A DNA stretch of 39,829 nucleotides from an uncultured Clostridia bacterium (GCA_934754335.1 CAKVHY010000010.1:1-39829), one strand, 5' to 3'; counted from the first letter of the stretch, positions 16,545-24,129 are shown. Program-made: numbers and translations. Notes: generated by a model from the letters alone, not told the origin.

Positions 16545-16820
16545 ATGAATAAATTTAGCGATTTCACAAAGAATAACCAGTTTTCAAATCGTGTTGAAAC
16601 TGAAGAGAATAATAAAGAAAAAGTTGAGAGTTATATGAATAAATACATAAATTTAAGTCAGCAAGATTTAATGAAAGAATTTATGAAACTAACAAATCAA
16701 CGAAAAGCAAACGGTGAATTTAATCAGGCTGAGATAGATAAGATTAAAGAAACTTTAAATCCTTATCTAACAGAAGAACAAAAGCATAACTTAGAAAGTA
16801 TAATAAATATGGTGAAATAA
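16545..16820 (+). CDS. Hypothetical small protein upstream of the subtilase
   Basis: The 91-residue, charged, probably all-helical protein is not recognised. Its C-terminal part (LSQQDLMKEFMKLTNQRKAN, then LNPYLTEEQKHNLESIINMVK) suggests a small helical bundle. There is no signal peptide. A ribosome binding site (AGGAG) is present. Its TAA stop overlaps the ATG of the subtilase gene (TAATG), implying translational coupling. A role as an interaction partner or inhibitor of the protease is conceivable from this coupling only; nothing in the sequence demonstrates it. Confidence 0.7.
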   Translation: MNKFSDFTKNNQFSNRVETEENNKEKVESYMNKYINLSQQDLMKEFMKLTNQRKANGEFNQAEIDKIKETLNPYLTEEQKHNLESIINMVK

Positions 16821-17968
16821 TGAAAAATAAAATAGATCCAGAGTTGCTATCAAAAATTTCAATTCTTGACAATAACAATAAATTAAAATGTTTAATTTGG
16901 TATAATAATTATAGAGAAATAAAAAATTTAAAATTGGTTAATCCCATACATTTCCCATTCATAAAAGCGGTGGCTGTTGATGCAAGTACAAATGATATTT
17001 TAAATATTGCATCAATCAGTTCAGTAAATTATATTTCATCAAATAGTAGGGTATTTACACAGGTTAACGTGGCTAAAAAAATTATTGGCATTGATAACGT
17101 AAATACAAAACAGCCATCAAATTTTTCATGTGCAGTTATTGATACTGGCTTATATCCGCATCTTGATTTTATGCTAAAAAGAAATAATATTATTGCGTTT
17201 AAAGATTTTGTAAATGGCAAAACAGAGATTTATGACGATAATGGGCATGGAACAGTTGTGTCGGGAATATTGTCAGGTGGTGGTATAATTTCTGACAAAA
17301 AGTTTGAGGGATTTGACAGTAGATTAAATCTTGTTATCTTAAAAACATTAAATCAAGAAGGCGAAGCAGGTGCTATAAATATTTTAGAAGCAATGCAATG
17401 GGTGTTAAATAATAAAGATAAATATAATATAAGAATTGTTTGTATGAGTTTTGGAAGTACAGTGCTAGAAAGAAATGATCCTTTGATTGCTGGTGCTGAA
17501 GTGTTATGGGATAATGGCATAATTGTTGTGAGTGCATGTGGGAATAGCGGACCTGAAGCGGGTACAATAAAATCTCCATCAGCCAGCACAAAGATTATAT
17601 CTGTTGGAGCATTAGACGACGCTAGAGATGGTGACAATTTTAATGAAAAAGATTTTAGCGTGGCATCGTTTTCTAGTCGTGGTCCAATACTAAGCAATTA
17701 CAAACCAGATTTGGTTGTGTCGGGTGTTGAGATTAATAGTTGTTGCAATTTTGGATTAACAAAAAAGTTTTATACAAAAACTAGTGGCACAAGTGTTGCA
17801 ACTCCGATTGTTGCAGGAGTCTGTTCTTTAATATTAAGAAAAAACCCTGGCTTAACTCCAAACCAGGTAAAACAAATCTTAATTCATAATTGTACACCAA
17901 TTAATGGTGATAGAAACTCAGAAGGTTTTGGTTGGCTAAATTTAAAAAAGTTTTTTAATAATAATTAG
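16820..17968 (+). CDS. Subtilisin-like serine protease (S8 family), no signal peptide
   Basis: The catalytic triad is complete: Asp108 in AVIDTGLYPHLD, His143 in DDNGHGTVVSGIL, Ser325 in SGTSVATPIVAG, with the oxyanion-hole Asn242 in ACGNSGPE. Residues 1 to about 85 may be a propeptide-like N-domain (KLKCLIWYNN onward resembles an inhibitor I9-type strand). There is no signal peptide or anchor, so it is probably cytoplasmic, as in AprX- and Isp-type subtilases. It is translationally coupled to the 91-residue gene. Its 3' end overlaps the convergent cysteine desulfurase gene by 14 bases, and its terminator lies within that gene. Confidence 0.9.
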   Translation: MKNKIDPELLSKISILDNNNKLKCLIWYNNYREIKNLKLVNPIHFPFIKAVAVDASTNDILNIASISSVNYISSNSRVFTQVNVAKKIIGIDNVNTKQPSNFSCAVIDTGLYPHLDFMLKRNNIIAFKDFVNGKTEIYDDNGHGTVVSGILSGGGIISDKKFEGFDSRLNLVILKTLNQEGEAGAINILEAMQWVLNNKDKYNIRIVCMSFGSTVLERNDPLIAGAEVLWDNGIIVVSACGNSGPEAGTIKSPSASTKIISVGALDDARDGDNFNEKDFSVASFSSRGPILSNYKPDLVVSGVEINSCCNFGLTKKFYTKTSGTSVATPIVAGVCSLILRKNPGLTPNQVKQILIHNCTPINGDRNSEGFGWLNLKKFFNNN

Positions 17969-19091
17969 TTGATATAAGCCATAGCGCTTGTATCAATTTT
18001 TTTATGTCTTTTTTTGTATTGTAGTAACCTATTCCAACTCGTACTAATCCGGTTTCAAATGTACCTAAAAATTTATGACAAATTGGTGCACAGTGAAGCC
18101 CCGAGCGAACTGCGATTGAAAATTGTTTATCTAGAATTGAAGAGATGTCGTTCGTATCTCGATCTTTAAATCTGAAACTTACTACGCCACTTTGAATATT
18201 GCTGTAGTAAATTTGTAATGATGGAATTTCTTTTAATTCAGTAATTAAATGATTTGTAAGATTATAAATCTTTTTATTAATTTTATTTTGTTTCTTATTT
18301 ACAAACTTAATGCCTTCAATCAAAGAAAGTATTGCAGGTACATTAAGCGTTCCGCTTTCAAATCCTTCAGGACTATCGCCTGGTTGAATTATGCTTTCGC
18401 TTTCAGTTCCAGTACCGCCCATGATTAATGGCTTAAGTTTTGCGTTGTTTACTATTGCTAAACCAATACCTTGGCTTCCCATTAATCCTTTATGTCCGGC
18501 AACAGCAATGTAGTTTATGTTAAATTCACTCATGTTAATTGGTTCGTGGCCAGCACTTTGTGCGGTGTCGACGCCAAATAGTAAATTATTGGTTTTACAG
18601 AATGTGCCAATTTCCTTTAGTTTTTGAGTTGCGCCAAAAACATTACTTGTGTGATTAATAAACACAAGATAAGTGTTTGGTCGAACTTTTTGTTTTATTT
18701 CATCAAGTTCAATTACACCGTCTTTAGACTTTGGATAAACAATAGAGAAAGTTAGGTTGTATTTTTTTTCAAGATAGGTTAGCGTTCTGAAAACGCTATT
18801 GTGCTCAAATGCTGAAACAATTACGTGTCCGTTTTCTTTTGCGGATCCACGTAAGATTAAATTTAATGCTTCAGTGCAGTTTTTTGTTATGATAACGTTT
18901 TCAAGGCTATCATTGTGAAAATAAGAAGATGCTAAATCTCGTAACTCCAATACTTTTAATCCTGCTTTGATGCTTAGGTTGTAACTGCCTCTTCCGGGAT
19001 TTACTGAATACTTTTTAATTCCTTTTATAAAAGCATTTAAAACTGCTTTAGGTTTTTTATTTGTTGTTGAACAATTATCTAAATAAATCAT
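17955..19091 (-). CDS. Cysteine desulfurase-family aminotransferase class V
   Basis: The 378-residue PLP enzyme begins MIYLDNCSTT and has the class V layout: NCTEALNLIL, FEHNSVFR, GVDTAQSAGHE, AGHKGLMGSQG with PLP lysine 201, and SGLHCAPICH with catalytic Cys334. The motif order resembles the SufS/Csd-like subgroup often found beside selenium/sulfur carrier proteins. It would remove sulfur (or selenium) from cysteine (selenocysteine). The frame extends to 19136, but the ATG at 19091 gives the family N-terminus. The 5' neighbour, divergent at 19158, is a DUF3343 putative S/Se carrier, which supports a joint role. The 3' end overlaps the subtilase gene. Confidence 0.9.
   Translation of the reverse strand: MIYLDNCSTTNKKPKAVLNAFIKGIKKYSVNPGRGSYNLSIKAGLKVLELRDLASSYFHNDSLENVIITKNCTEALNLILRGSAKENGHVIVSAFEHNSVFRTLTYLEKKYNLTFSIVYPKSKDGVIELDEIKQKVRPNTYLVFINHTSNVFGATQKLKEIGTFCKTNNLLFGVDTAQSAGHEPINMSEFNINYIAVAGHKGLMGSQGIGLAIVNNAKLKPLIMGGTGTESESIIQPGDSPEGFESGTLNVPAILSLIEGIKFVNKKQNKINKKIYNLTNHLITELKEIPSLQIYYSNIQSGVVSFRFKDRDTNDISSILDKQFSIAVRSGLHCAPICHKFLGTFETGLVRVGIGYYNTKKDIKKLIQALWLISTNYY
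17969..18003 (+). terminator. Terminator of the subtilase operon, inside the opposing desulfurase gene
   Basis: TTGATATAAGC (17969-17979) pairs with GCTTGTATCAA (17986-17996) with one U-G pair, followed by seven T. It starts right after the subtilase stop codon and lies within the last codons of the minus-strand desulfurase gene. Confidence 0.8.
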
Positions 19092-19157
19092 AATATATAA
19101 TGGTATCCTTTTAAAATTACTTAAGATAAAGAACATTTAATAATGTTAGGAGAAAAT

Positions 19158-19415
19158 ATGAATACTTGTATTGCAATTTTTACAAATAGAACTCATACAT
19201 TAATTTATTATGCTAAATTGAAGAATTTTGGTGTGTCGTGCAAAGTTAGAAACATGCCAAAGGGTTTAGGGAGTTCGTGTAGTATCGTGGTGGAGTTTAG
19301 TTATAAGGATCTAAATAAAGCAAGGGCTATTTTGAATAGTTTAAAACTTAGTTCGTTTAAACATATCTTCATAAGAAGCGGATATGGAATGAACGAATAT
19401 AAGTTGTTGTTTTAA
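19158..19415 (+). CDS. DUF3343 putative Se/S carrier-like protein
   Basis: The 85-residue protein starts MNTCIAIFTNRTHTLIYYAKL and contains KVRNMPKGLGSSCSIVVEF, matching the DUF3343 pattern with the conserved cysteine before a hydrophobic strand. The family is proposed to carry sulfur or selenium for neighbouring desulfurases. An ATG at 19143 is in frame, but AGGAG falls between it and the ATG at 19158, so 19158 is used. It is divergent from the cysteine desulfurase at 17955-19091, separated by 66 bases. No selD or yedF is present in the window, so the selenium link is only a family-level expectation. Confidence 0.8.
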   Translation: MNTCIAIFTNRTHTLIYYAKLKNFGVSCKVRNMPKGLGSSCSIVVEFSYKDLNKARAILNSLKLSSFKHIFIRSGYGMNEYKLLF

Positions 19416-19431
19416 AATATTAAAATAAAAG

Positions 19432-19462
19432 CAAATTAGGATTTACTAATTTGTTTTTTTTT
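19432..19462 (+). terminator. Intrinsic terminator of the DUF3343 gene, overlapping the nth promoter
   Basis: CAAATTAG (19432-19439) pairs with CTAATTTG (19446-19453) followed by nine T. The 3' half of the hairpin also contains the likely -35 of the next promoter. Confidence 0.8.
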
Positions 19463-19470
19463 GCTACAAT
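19442..19470 (+). promoter_or_regulatory. Promoter of nth-obgE-yhbY, giving a leaderless mRNA
   Basis: TTTACT (19442-19447), a 17-base spacer and TACAAT (19465-19470) preceded by TGC (extended -10). Six bases lie between the -10 and the GTG start of nth. Confidence 0.6.
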
Positions 19471-19476
19471 TAAACT

Positions 19477-20130
19477 GTGAAAAATTTACAAGACGAAAGA
19501 AAAACAAAGGCTAGGTTTATAGAAGAGCAATTAAAAACGCTAATTCCAAATCCTAAAACAGAACTTAATTATTCAAACGAATTTCAGTTGCTAATTGCTG
19601 TAATTCTTAGTGCGCAATGTACAGATAAGCGAGTTAATATCATAACTAAAGAATTATTTAAGGATTATGGCACTTGCGAGAAATTGGCATATGCTAAGTT
19701 GGAAGATATTGAGAATATTATTAAATCATGCGGATTTTATAAAAATAAAGCAAAGAACATTATTGGCGCAAGTAAGAAAATTTGTGAGATGTTTGGTGGT
19801 GTTGTGCCAAATAATCTGGAGGATTTGCAAAAACTTGATGGCGTTGGAAGAAAAACTGCAAGTGTGATGATGGCAGTGGCGTTCAATGAGCCCGCAATGC
19901 CTGTAGACACACATTTGTTTAGAGTGGCAAGAAGATTGGGTTTATCTGACGGAAAAGACGTTTTGGCTGTTGAGCAAGATTTAAGAGATGCAATTGATAA
20001 AAAAGAATGGATTGATATGCATCATTATCTATTGCTTTTTGGAAGATATTATTGTAAAGCAATAAATCCTTCGTGTGAGGGTTGTATTTTTAGAGAGATT
20101 TGTGTTAAAATAAAAAACGAAATTAAATAA
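19477..20130 (+). CDS. nth: Endonuclease III
   Basis: The 217-residue DNA glycosylase/AP lyase removes oxidised pyrimidines. The helix-hairpin-helix LDGVGRKTASV carries catalytic Lys126. PVDTHLFRVARRLG carries Asp144. Four cysteines (193, 200, 203, 209; spacing 6-2-5) bind a [4Fe-4S] cluster. The start codon is GTG at 19477 and has no ribosome binding site. The -10 element ends 6 bases before it, so translation from a leaderless transcript is likely. It heads an operon with obgE (12 bases later) and yhbY. Confidence 0.95.
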   Translation: MKNLQDERKTKARFIEEQLKTLIPNPKTELNYSNEFQLLIAVILSAQCTDKRVNIITKELFKDYGTCEKLAYAKLEDIENIIKSCGFYKNKAKNIIGASKKICEMFGGVVPNNLEDLQKLDGVGRKTASVMMAVAFNEPAMPVDTHLFRVARRLGLSDGKDVLAVEQDLRDAIDKKEWIDMHHYLLLFGRYYCKAINPSCEGCIFREICVKIKNEIK

Positions 20131-20142
20131 AGCGAGAAGAAT

Positions 20143-21405
20143 ATGTTTTTAGATAAAGTAAAAATAGTTTGTAAAGCCGGAAATGGTGGAGATGGTTGTA
20201 TTTCATTTAGAAGAGAGAAATATGTTCCAAATGGTGGGCCAGATGGTGGCGATGGCGGAAAAGGCGGAAATATCGTATTTAAAGCCACTGCTCAAATGAC
20301 CAACCTTTCTGAGTTTAGATATAAGAAAGTGTTTAGAGCGGATAATGGTGATGCTGGAAGCGGAAATAATAGATATGGCAAAAGTGCTAAAGATTTAGTT
20401 GTTTTAGTTCCAATCGGAACAATTGTTAAAGAAGCCGTTTCAGGGAAAGTGGTTGCGGATTTCATAGAAAACGATGAAGAAAAGGTGATTTTAAAAGGCG
20501 GAAACGGCGGAAGAGGCAATGCGAAATTCGTTACTGCCACAAAACAAGCACCAAGATTTAGTGAACTTGGCGTTAAAACAAAAGAATTTGAGTTTGTTTT
20601 GGAATTGAAAACTATTGCGGACGTGGGCTTGCTAGGTTTCCCTAATGTTGGAAAAAGTAGTTTGCTTGCGAGCGTTAGTAATGCAAAGCCAAAGATTGCA
20701 AATTATCATTTCACAACTCTAAGCCCAAATATCGGCGTTGTAAAATTCTATAATTCGTCATTTGTTTTGGCGGATATCCCGGGGTTGATTAGTGGAGCAA
20801 GCGAAGGTCAAGGATTGGGTTTGGATTTTCTAAAACATATAGAAAGGACAAGGCTTCTAGTACACGTTGTGGATATTTCAGAAAGCGAAGGCAGAAATGC
20901 TGTTGATGATTATAATAAAATTAACGCAGAGTTGAGAAACTATGGCAAAGGTTTAGATAAGATTCCGCAAATTGTGGCACTTAATAAATGCGATATTTGC
21001 GAAGATAAATCTAATATTGAAAGATTTAGAAAAGAAGTTAAAAATGTTCCAATCTTTGAAATAAGTGCAGTTGCACATTTGGGATTAAATGAACTTCTAG
21101 AAGAAGTAGTTAAAAAGTTGCAAACTCTTCCAAAAATAGAAAGAGCAGAGATTGAAATCCAAGATATAGATAAAGTTGATGAAGAAAGTTACGAGATTAG
21201 AAGGGAAGGCAAGTACTTTATTGTAACTGGTGGTTTGATAGATAAGATTTTGCGTGGAGTTGTGTTGAGCGATTATAGGTCGAATGCATACTTCCAAAAG
21301 AGAATTAAAGAAGAAGGCATCATTGATGCATTAAAGGCTAAGGGCATAAAAGAAGGCGACCTTGTAAAACTTGGCAATGATGTGGAACTTGAATACGTTG
21401 ATTAA
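20143..21405 (+). CDS. obgE: Obg-family GTPase
   Basis: This 420-residue protein has the glycine-rich Obg fold (GNGGDGCISFRREKYVPNGG). Its G domain carries G1 GFPNVGKSS (about residue 166), G2 HFTTLSPN, G3 DIPGLI and G4 NKCD. A C-terminal OCT domain (about residues 345-420) follows. Obg couples GTP binding to 50S ribosome assembly and stress or sporulation control. A weak GCGAGAAG precedes the ATG. It is followed 11 bases later by yhbY, another 50S assembly factor, a common pairing. Confidence 0.96.
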   Translation: MFLDKVKIVCKAGNGGDGCISFRREKYVPNGGPDGGDGGKGGNIVFKATAQMTNLSEFRYKKVFRADNGDAGSGNNRYGKSAKDLVVLVPIGTIVKEAVSGKVVADFIENDEEKVILKGGNGGRGNAKFVTATKQAPRFSELGVKTKEFEFVLELKTIADVGLLGFPNVGKSSLLASVSNAKPKIANYHFTTLSPNIGVVKFYNSSFVLADIPGLISGASEGQGLGLDFLKHIERTRLLVHVVDISESEGRNAVDDYNKINAELRNYGKGLDKIPQIVALNKCDICEDKSNIERFRKEVKNVPIFEISAVAHLGLNELLEEVVKKLQTLPKIERAEIEIQDIDKVDEESYEIRREGKYFIVTGGLIDKILRGVVLSDYRSNAYFQKRIKEEGIIDALKAKGIKEGDLVKLGNDVELEYVD

Positions 21406-21416
21406 AGGAGAAGAAA

Positions 21417-21704
21417 ATGACAAAGAATGAAAGAACAAAATTGAGAAGTTTGGGACAAACTTTGGCAGACTTGGGGTTTGTTGGAAAAGAAGGCGTTACA
21501 GATAACGTTTTAAAACAAATCTCAGATAACTTAACTGCTCATGAATTGGTTAAAATTAAAGTGCAAAAAAACGCACCTGAAGATATTGAAACAATAGCAG
21601 AAAAGATTGCTTTGGGTTGTGGGTGCGAAGTTGTAACGATTATTGGCAGTAAAATATTGGTTTACAAATTCTCTAATAAAGAAAAAATAAAACACGTTTT
21701 GTAA
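21417..21704 (+). CDS. yhbY: YhbY/CRM-domain RNA-binding protein
   Basis: The 95-residue protein is a single CRM domain: TKNERTKLRSLGQTLADLGFVGKEGVTD at the start, an ELVKIKVQKN strand, and a C-terminal VVTIIGSKILVYKFS (usual pattern VGxxxVLYR). YhbY binds pre-50S particles. It has a strong ribosome binding site (AAAGGAG) and is the last gene of the nth-obgE-yhbY operon, ending at the terminator at 21723-21745. Confidence 0.92.
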   Translation: MTKNERTKLRSLGQTLADLGFVGKEGVTDNVLKQISDNLTAHELVKIKVQKNAPEDIETIAEKIALGCGCEVVTIIGSKILVYKFSNKEKIKHVL

Positions 21705-21722
21705 TTTAATATTATTTAAAAG

Positions 21723-21745
21723 TCTTTCAATTTTGAAAGATTTTT
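21723..21745 (+). terminator. Intrinsic terminator of nth-obgE-yhbY
   Basis: TCTTTCAA (21723-21730) pairs with TTGAAAGA (21733-21740), followed by five T. A second, weaker hairpin (AAAGCAT at 21784-21790 with ATGCTTT at 21811-21817) lies further downstream. Confidence 0.75.
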
Positions 21746-21862
21746 ATGTTTTTTAACATCTTTAATTTTATAAATATTAAATTAAAGCATGAAATTTAAG
21801 ATTATTTTCAATGCTTTTTATAAGAATTTGTATTAAATTTTAAAGATTTATAAAAATATGGT

Positions 21863-21923
21863 TGAAAAAACGAAAAAAATTTACAACTTTTTTGAAAAAG
21901 TTTCGAAAATGACGAAAAATCTG
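21863..21923 (+). promoter_or_regulatory. Conserved A-tract upstream element of the BspA promoter
   Basis: A-tracts at 21895-21899, 21906-21909 and 21915-21919 recur about every 10 bases, with further tracts at 21865-21870 and 21873-21879. This is the pattern of intrinsically curved DNA or an UP element. The last 35 or so bases (TTTTTTGAAAAAG..., then GACGAAAA and TCTGTTGACA) recur almost unchanged at 39769-39811. Its role in boosting transcription or binding a regulator is inferred. Confidence 0.6.
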
Positions 21924-21954
21924 TTGACAGGGGGGGGGGGGGGCGTGATATAAT
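21924..21954 (+). promoter_or_regulatory. Probable phase-variable promoter of the BspA-type gene: poly-G spacer
   Basis: A perfect -35, TTGACA (21924-21929), and a perfect -10, TATAAT (21949-21954, with TGA making it extended), are separated by 14 G (21930-21943) plus CGTGA. The spacer is 19 bases, two longer than the optimum seen at the tRNA promoter in this window. Homopolymer slippage in promoter spacers is an established phase-variation mechanism (for example the poly-G spacer of Neisseria porA and the poly-A spacer of Mycoplasma vlp genes). Loss of two G would give 17 bases and is predicted to raise expression. The gene start at 22115 lies about 160 bases downstream. Confidence 0.85.
21930..21943 (+). 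repeat. Homopolymeric G tract (14 G)
   Basis: This is an uninterrupted run of 14 G in a strongly AT-rich genome, placed exactly between -35 and -10 hexamers. The length in the assembly may be an average of a mixed population or a sequencing estimate. Confidence 0.95.
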
Positions 21955-21968
21955 ACAAATATACTTAG

Positions 21969-22075
21969 AATTATGTACAAATTGTAAATAACGTATGCCA
22001 TTTCCCCCCAAATAATTTCAATCCGCAGGATTGCAATCAAATGGAAATTAAAATGGGGACAATTTGTTCATAATT
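21969..22075 (+). promoter_or_regulatory. Structured 5' leader of the BspA-type gene
   Basis: The leader can fold into nested stems. The outer stem pairs AATTATG-T-ACAAATTGT (21969-21985) with ACAATTTGT-T-CATAATT (22059-22075): 16 pairs with one T-T mismatch. Next, a C run (22004-22009) can pair with GGGG (22055-22058). AATTTC (22014-22019) pairs with GAAATT (22044-22049). A tip hairpin CAATCC-GCA-GGATTG is at 22019-22033. Alternative pairings exist, such as CCATTT (21998-22003) with AAATGG (22039-22044). It does not match a riboswitch I know. Possible roles are mRNA stabilisation or regulation of translation; the ribosome binding site lies 30 bases downstream, outside the fold. Confidence 0.6.
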
Positions 22076-22114
22076 AATAAAGTACTTGTAAAAAATAAAT
22101 AAAGGGAAAGAAAT

Positions 22115-24085
22115 ATGAAGAAGAGTATAAAAATAATATCAACAGTTGTGGCGATAGCGTTGGTGCTAACTGCAATGATAGTGGCAATCTATTCGGCAAC
22201 AATTGGTGGCGCAAGCATTAAAGCAAATGTATCATGGACTGCTCAAGCGGGCGTGGATTTGGAATTTTGGGCAGTTGCAACTGGTGGAAACGAAGAGAAG
22301 ACTATATCTAAAAAATATATAAAACCAGAAACAACTAATGATAATGCCACGATTTCTGGTGATCTTAGTTGTAATTTTATAGATAAAACAGATGATGGAG
22401 TTAATAATCCTGGAGCAATTACATTCAGATATTTTGTAAAAAATAATAGCCTAACTCCGTTAAATATTAGGGTTACAAGATTTCCAAGCGTGCAAGAAGA
22501 GAGCGGAACTAACGCATCAAACCATAAGCCCAAAGTTGAGTTGTCTTCTTTGGTGTTGGGTTCAAGCGTTTTAAGTTTGGTTTCTAGTGCTTCTGGATAT
22601 AATCTTTCAGCAGGAAATGTTTTTGAATATGATGTTACAGTGTCCTTGGCAAGCGGTGGCACTGCCACAATTGATGCAGATACAGGCTTGAATTCAGGTT
22701 TTGATGCTGGCGTTACATTCAACTTCAATGTTGGTGGATCAGAGAGTGCAAATAATAGCATAACTACAATTATAGATGGAACTCCAACCGAGGTTGCGTC
22801 CAGTACTTTAGTTGGGAAAACGCTGGGTGAGTATTTGGATTCAATCAAAACAGATGATTTAACTACTGGCTGGTTTTTTGATGAAAACTTAACTAAGGCA
22901 GTAACGGAAAGAAATTTAAGTGCAGAACTAACTGCTTCTGCTGTTGCATCATTGTACTCTAAAAAAGCAAGTACTACAGGGCTGAAATTTACATTAAATA
23001 GCGATGGAAATTCTTATTCTGTGGCAGGAGATAATCCATCAGGAGATATCATAATTCCAAGCACATATCAGGGAAAACCTGTAACCGTTTTGGCTGATAG
23101 TGCGTTTAAGGATTGTAGAAACTTAACTGGTGTGGTGCTTCCAAGCACGATTACAGCGATTAGTTATAGGGCGTTCTTTATTTGTAATTCTCTAACAAAT
23201 TTTGTACTTCATGATAACATTACAAATATAGACAAATGGTCTTTCTATCAGTGTACTAAATTAAAGAACTTAATTATACCTAATAGTGTAGAAGTCATAG
23301 GATCTTGTGCGGTGGCGGTTGCAAATTTGGAATCTATTTCAGTTGAAAGCGGGAATTCAAAATATGATAGTAGAAATAATTGTAATGCTGTAATTGAAAC
23401 TGCCACAAATTCGCTGATTTTAAGTTGTGAAAATACAGTAATTCCAAACACTGTTACCTCTTTATATTATGGCTCATTTTACGGATATCATGGCACAAGT
23501 ATAGATATTCCAAATAGTGTCACAAAGATTGAAAATTCTGCTTTTTCATATAGCAGAATAACAAATTTAAAAATACCAAGCAGTATTGTAGACATAACCC
23601 CTTATGCATTTTCATTCTGTTCTTATTTAGATACTATTGTTGTGGATGAAGGAAATCCCCAATATGATAGCAGAAATAATTGTAATGCTATTATTGAATC
23701 TGCAACTAATAAGTTAATAGTAGGTACTAAATCCACAGTTATTCCAAGTAGTGTTACAACCATTGGAGAATTTTCTTTTAGAGGAAGAAATGGCAGAAAT
23801 GGTCTTGAAACAATTGTAATTCCAAATAATATTACAACAATAGAAGGATATGCATTTTCTTATTGTGAAGGTATAACAAAAATTTACATTCCTGCATCTG
23901 TAACTAATATAAAAGCGGGAGCAATAACTGAGTCTTTATTTTACATGTGTAAGTCCACTCTAAAAATCTATTGTGAAGCAAGCAATCAACCAATTGGTTG
24001 GTCGGATTATTGGAATTATTATGATAGTTCTAATCGATTAAATGTAACATGGGGAGCAACGATGGCGGATTTTAACGCTGGTTAA
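22115..24085 (+). CDS. BspA-type leucine-rich-repeat secreted protein (complete)
   Basis: This 656-residue protein has an N-terminal hydrophobic signal (about residues 5-28) followed by ATIGGASIKANVSWTA, similar in style to SipW/TasA-type secreted proteins. A beta-rich N-domain runs to about residue 210. An InlB-like element (TTGWFFDENLTKAV, about 253) follows. LRR_5/BspA repeats run from about 310 to 620, with two YDSRNNCNA(V/I)IE(T/S)ATN inserts (near bases 23360 and 23660). The end is YCEAS..P.GW...WG. It is a close paralogue of the truncated protein at 1-1938. No sortase signal is visible. A ribosome binding site (AAAGGGAAAG) precedes the ATG. Expression is expected to be controlled by the poly-G promoter at 21924-21954. 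Adhesion or host interaction is a family-level inference. Confidence 0.93.
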   Translation: MKKSIKIISTVVAIALVLTAMIVAIYSATIGGASIKANVSWTAQAGVDLEFWAVATGGNEEKTISKKYIKPETTNDNATISGDLSCNFIDKTDDGVNNPGAITFRYFVKNNSLTPLNIRVTRFPSVQEESGTNASNHKPKVELSSLVLGSSVLSLVSSASGYNLSAGNVFEYDVTVSLASGGTATIDADTGLNSGFDAGVTFNFNVGGSESANNSITTIIDGTPTEVASSTLVGKTLGEYLDSIKTDDLTTGWFFDENLTKAVTERNLSAELTASAVASLYSKKASTTGLKFTLNSDGNSYSVAGDNPSGDIIIPSTYQGKPVTVLADSAFKDCRNLTGVVLPSTITAISYRAFFICNSLTNFVLHDNITNIDKWSFYQCTKLKNLIIPNSVEVIGSCAVAVANLESISVESGNSKYDSRNNCNAVIETATNSLILSCENTVIPNTVTSLYYGSFYGYHGTSIDIPNSVTKIENSAFSYSRITNLKIPSSIVDITPYAFSFCSYLDTIVVDEGNPQYDSRNNCNAIIESATNKLIVGTKSTVIPSSVTTIGEFSFRGRNGRNGLETIVIPNNITTIEGYAFSYCEGITKIYIPASVTNIKAGAITESLFYMCKSTLKIYCEASNQPIGWSDYWNYYDSSNRLNVTWGATMADFNAG

Positions 24086-24097
24086 AATTTAAATTAT

Positions 24098-24129
24098 AAA
24101 AATAGGAAGAGTTAAATCTTCCTATTTTT
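24098..24129. terminator. Bidirectional terminator between the BspA-type gene and the unknown membrane protein gene
   Basis: AAAAATAGGAAGA (24098-24110) pairs perfectly with TCTTCCTATTTTT (24117-24129) around GTTAAA. It has T-rich 3' flanks on both strands and overlaps the last two bases of the minus-strand stop codon. Confidence 0.88.

Noticed and set aside
22243..22848. 201-residue reading frame on the minus strand inside the BspA-type gene
   Set aside because: It is the shadow of the coding strand, with no ribosome binding site and no recognisable motifs.
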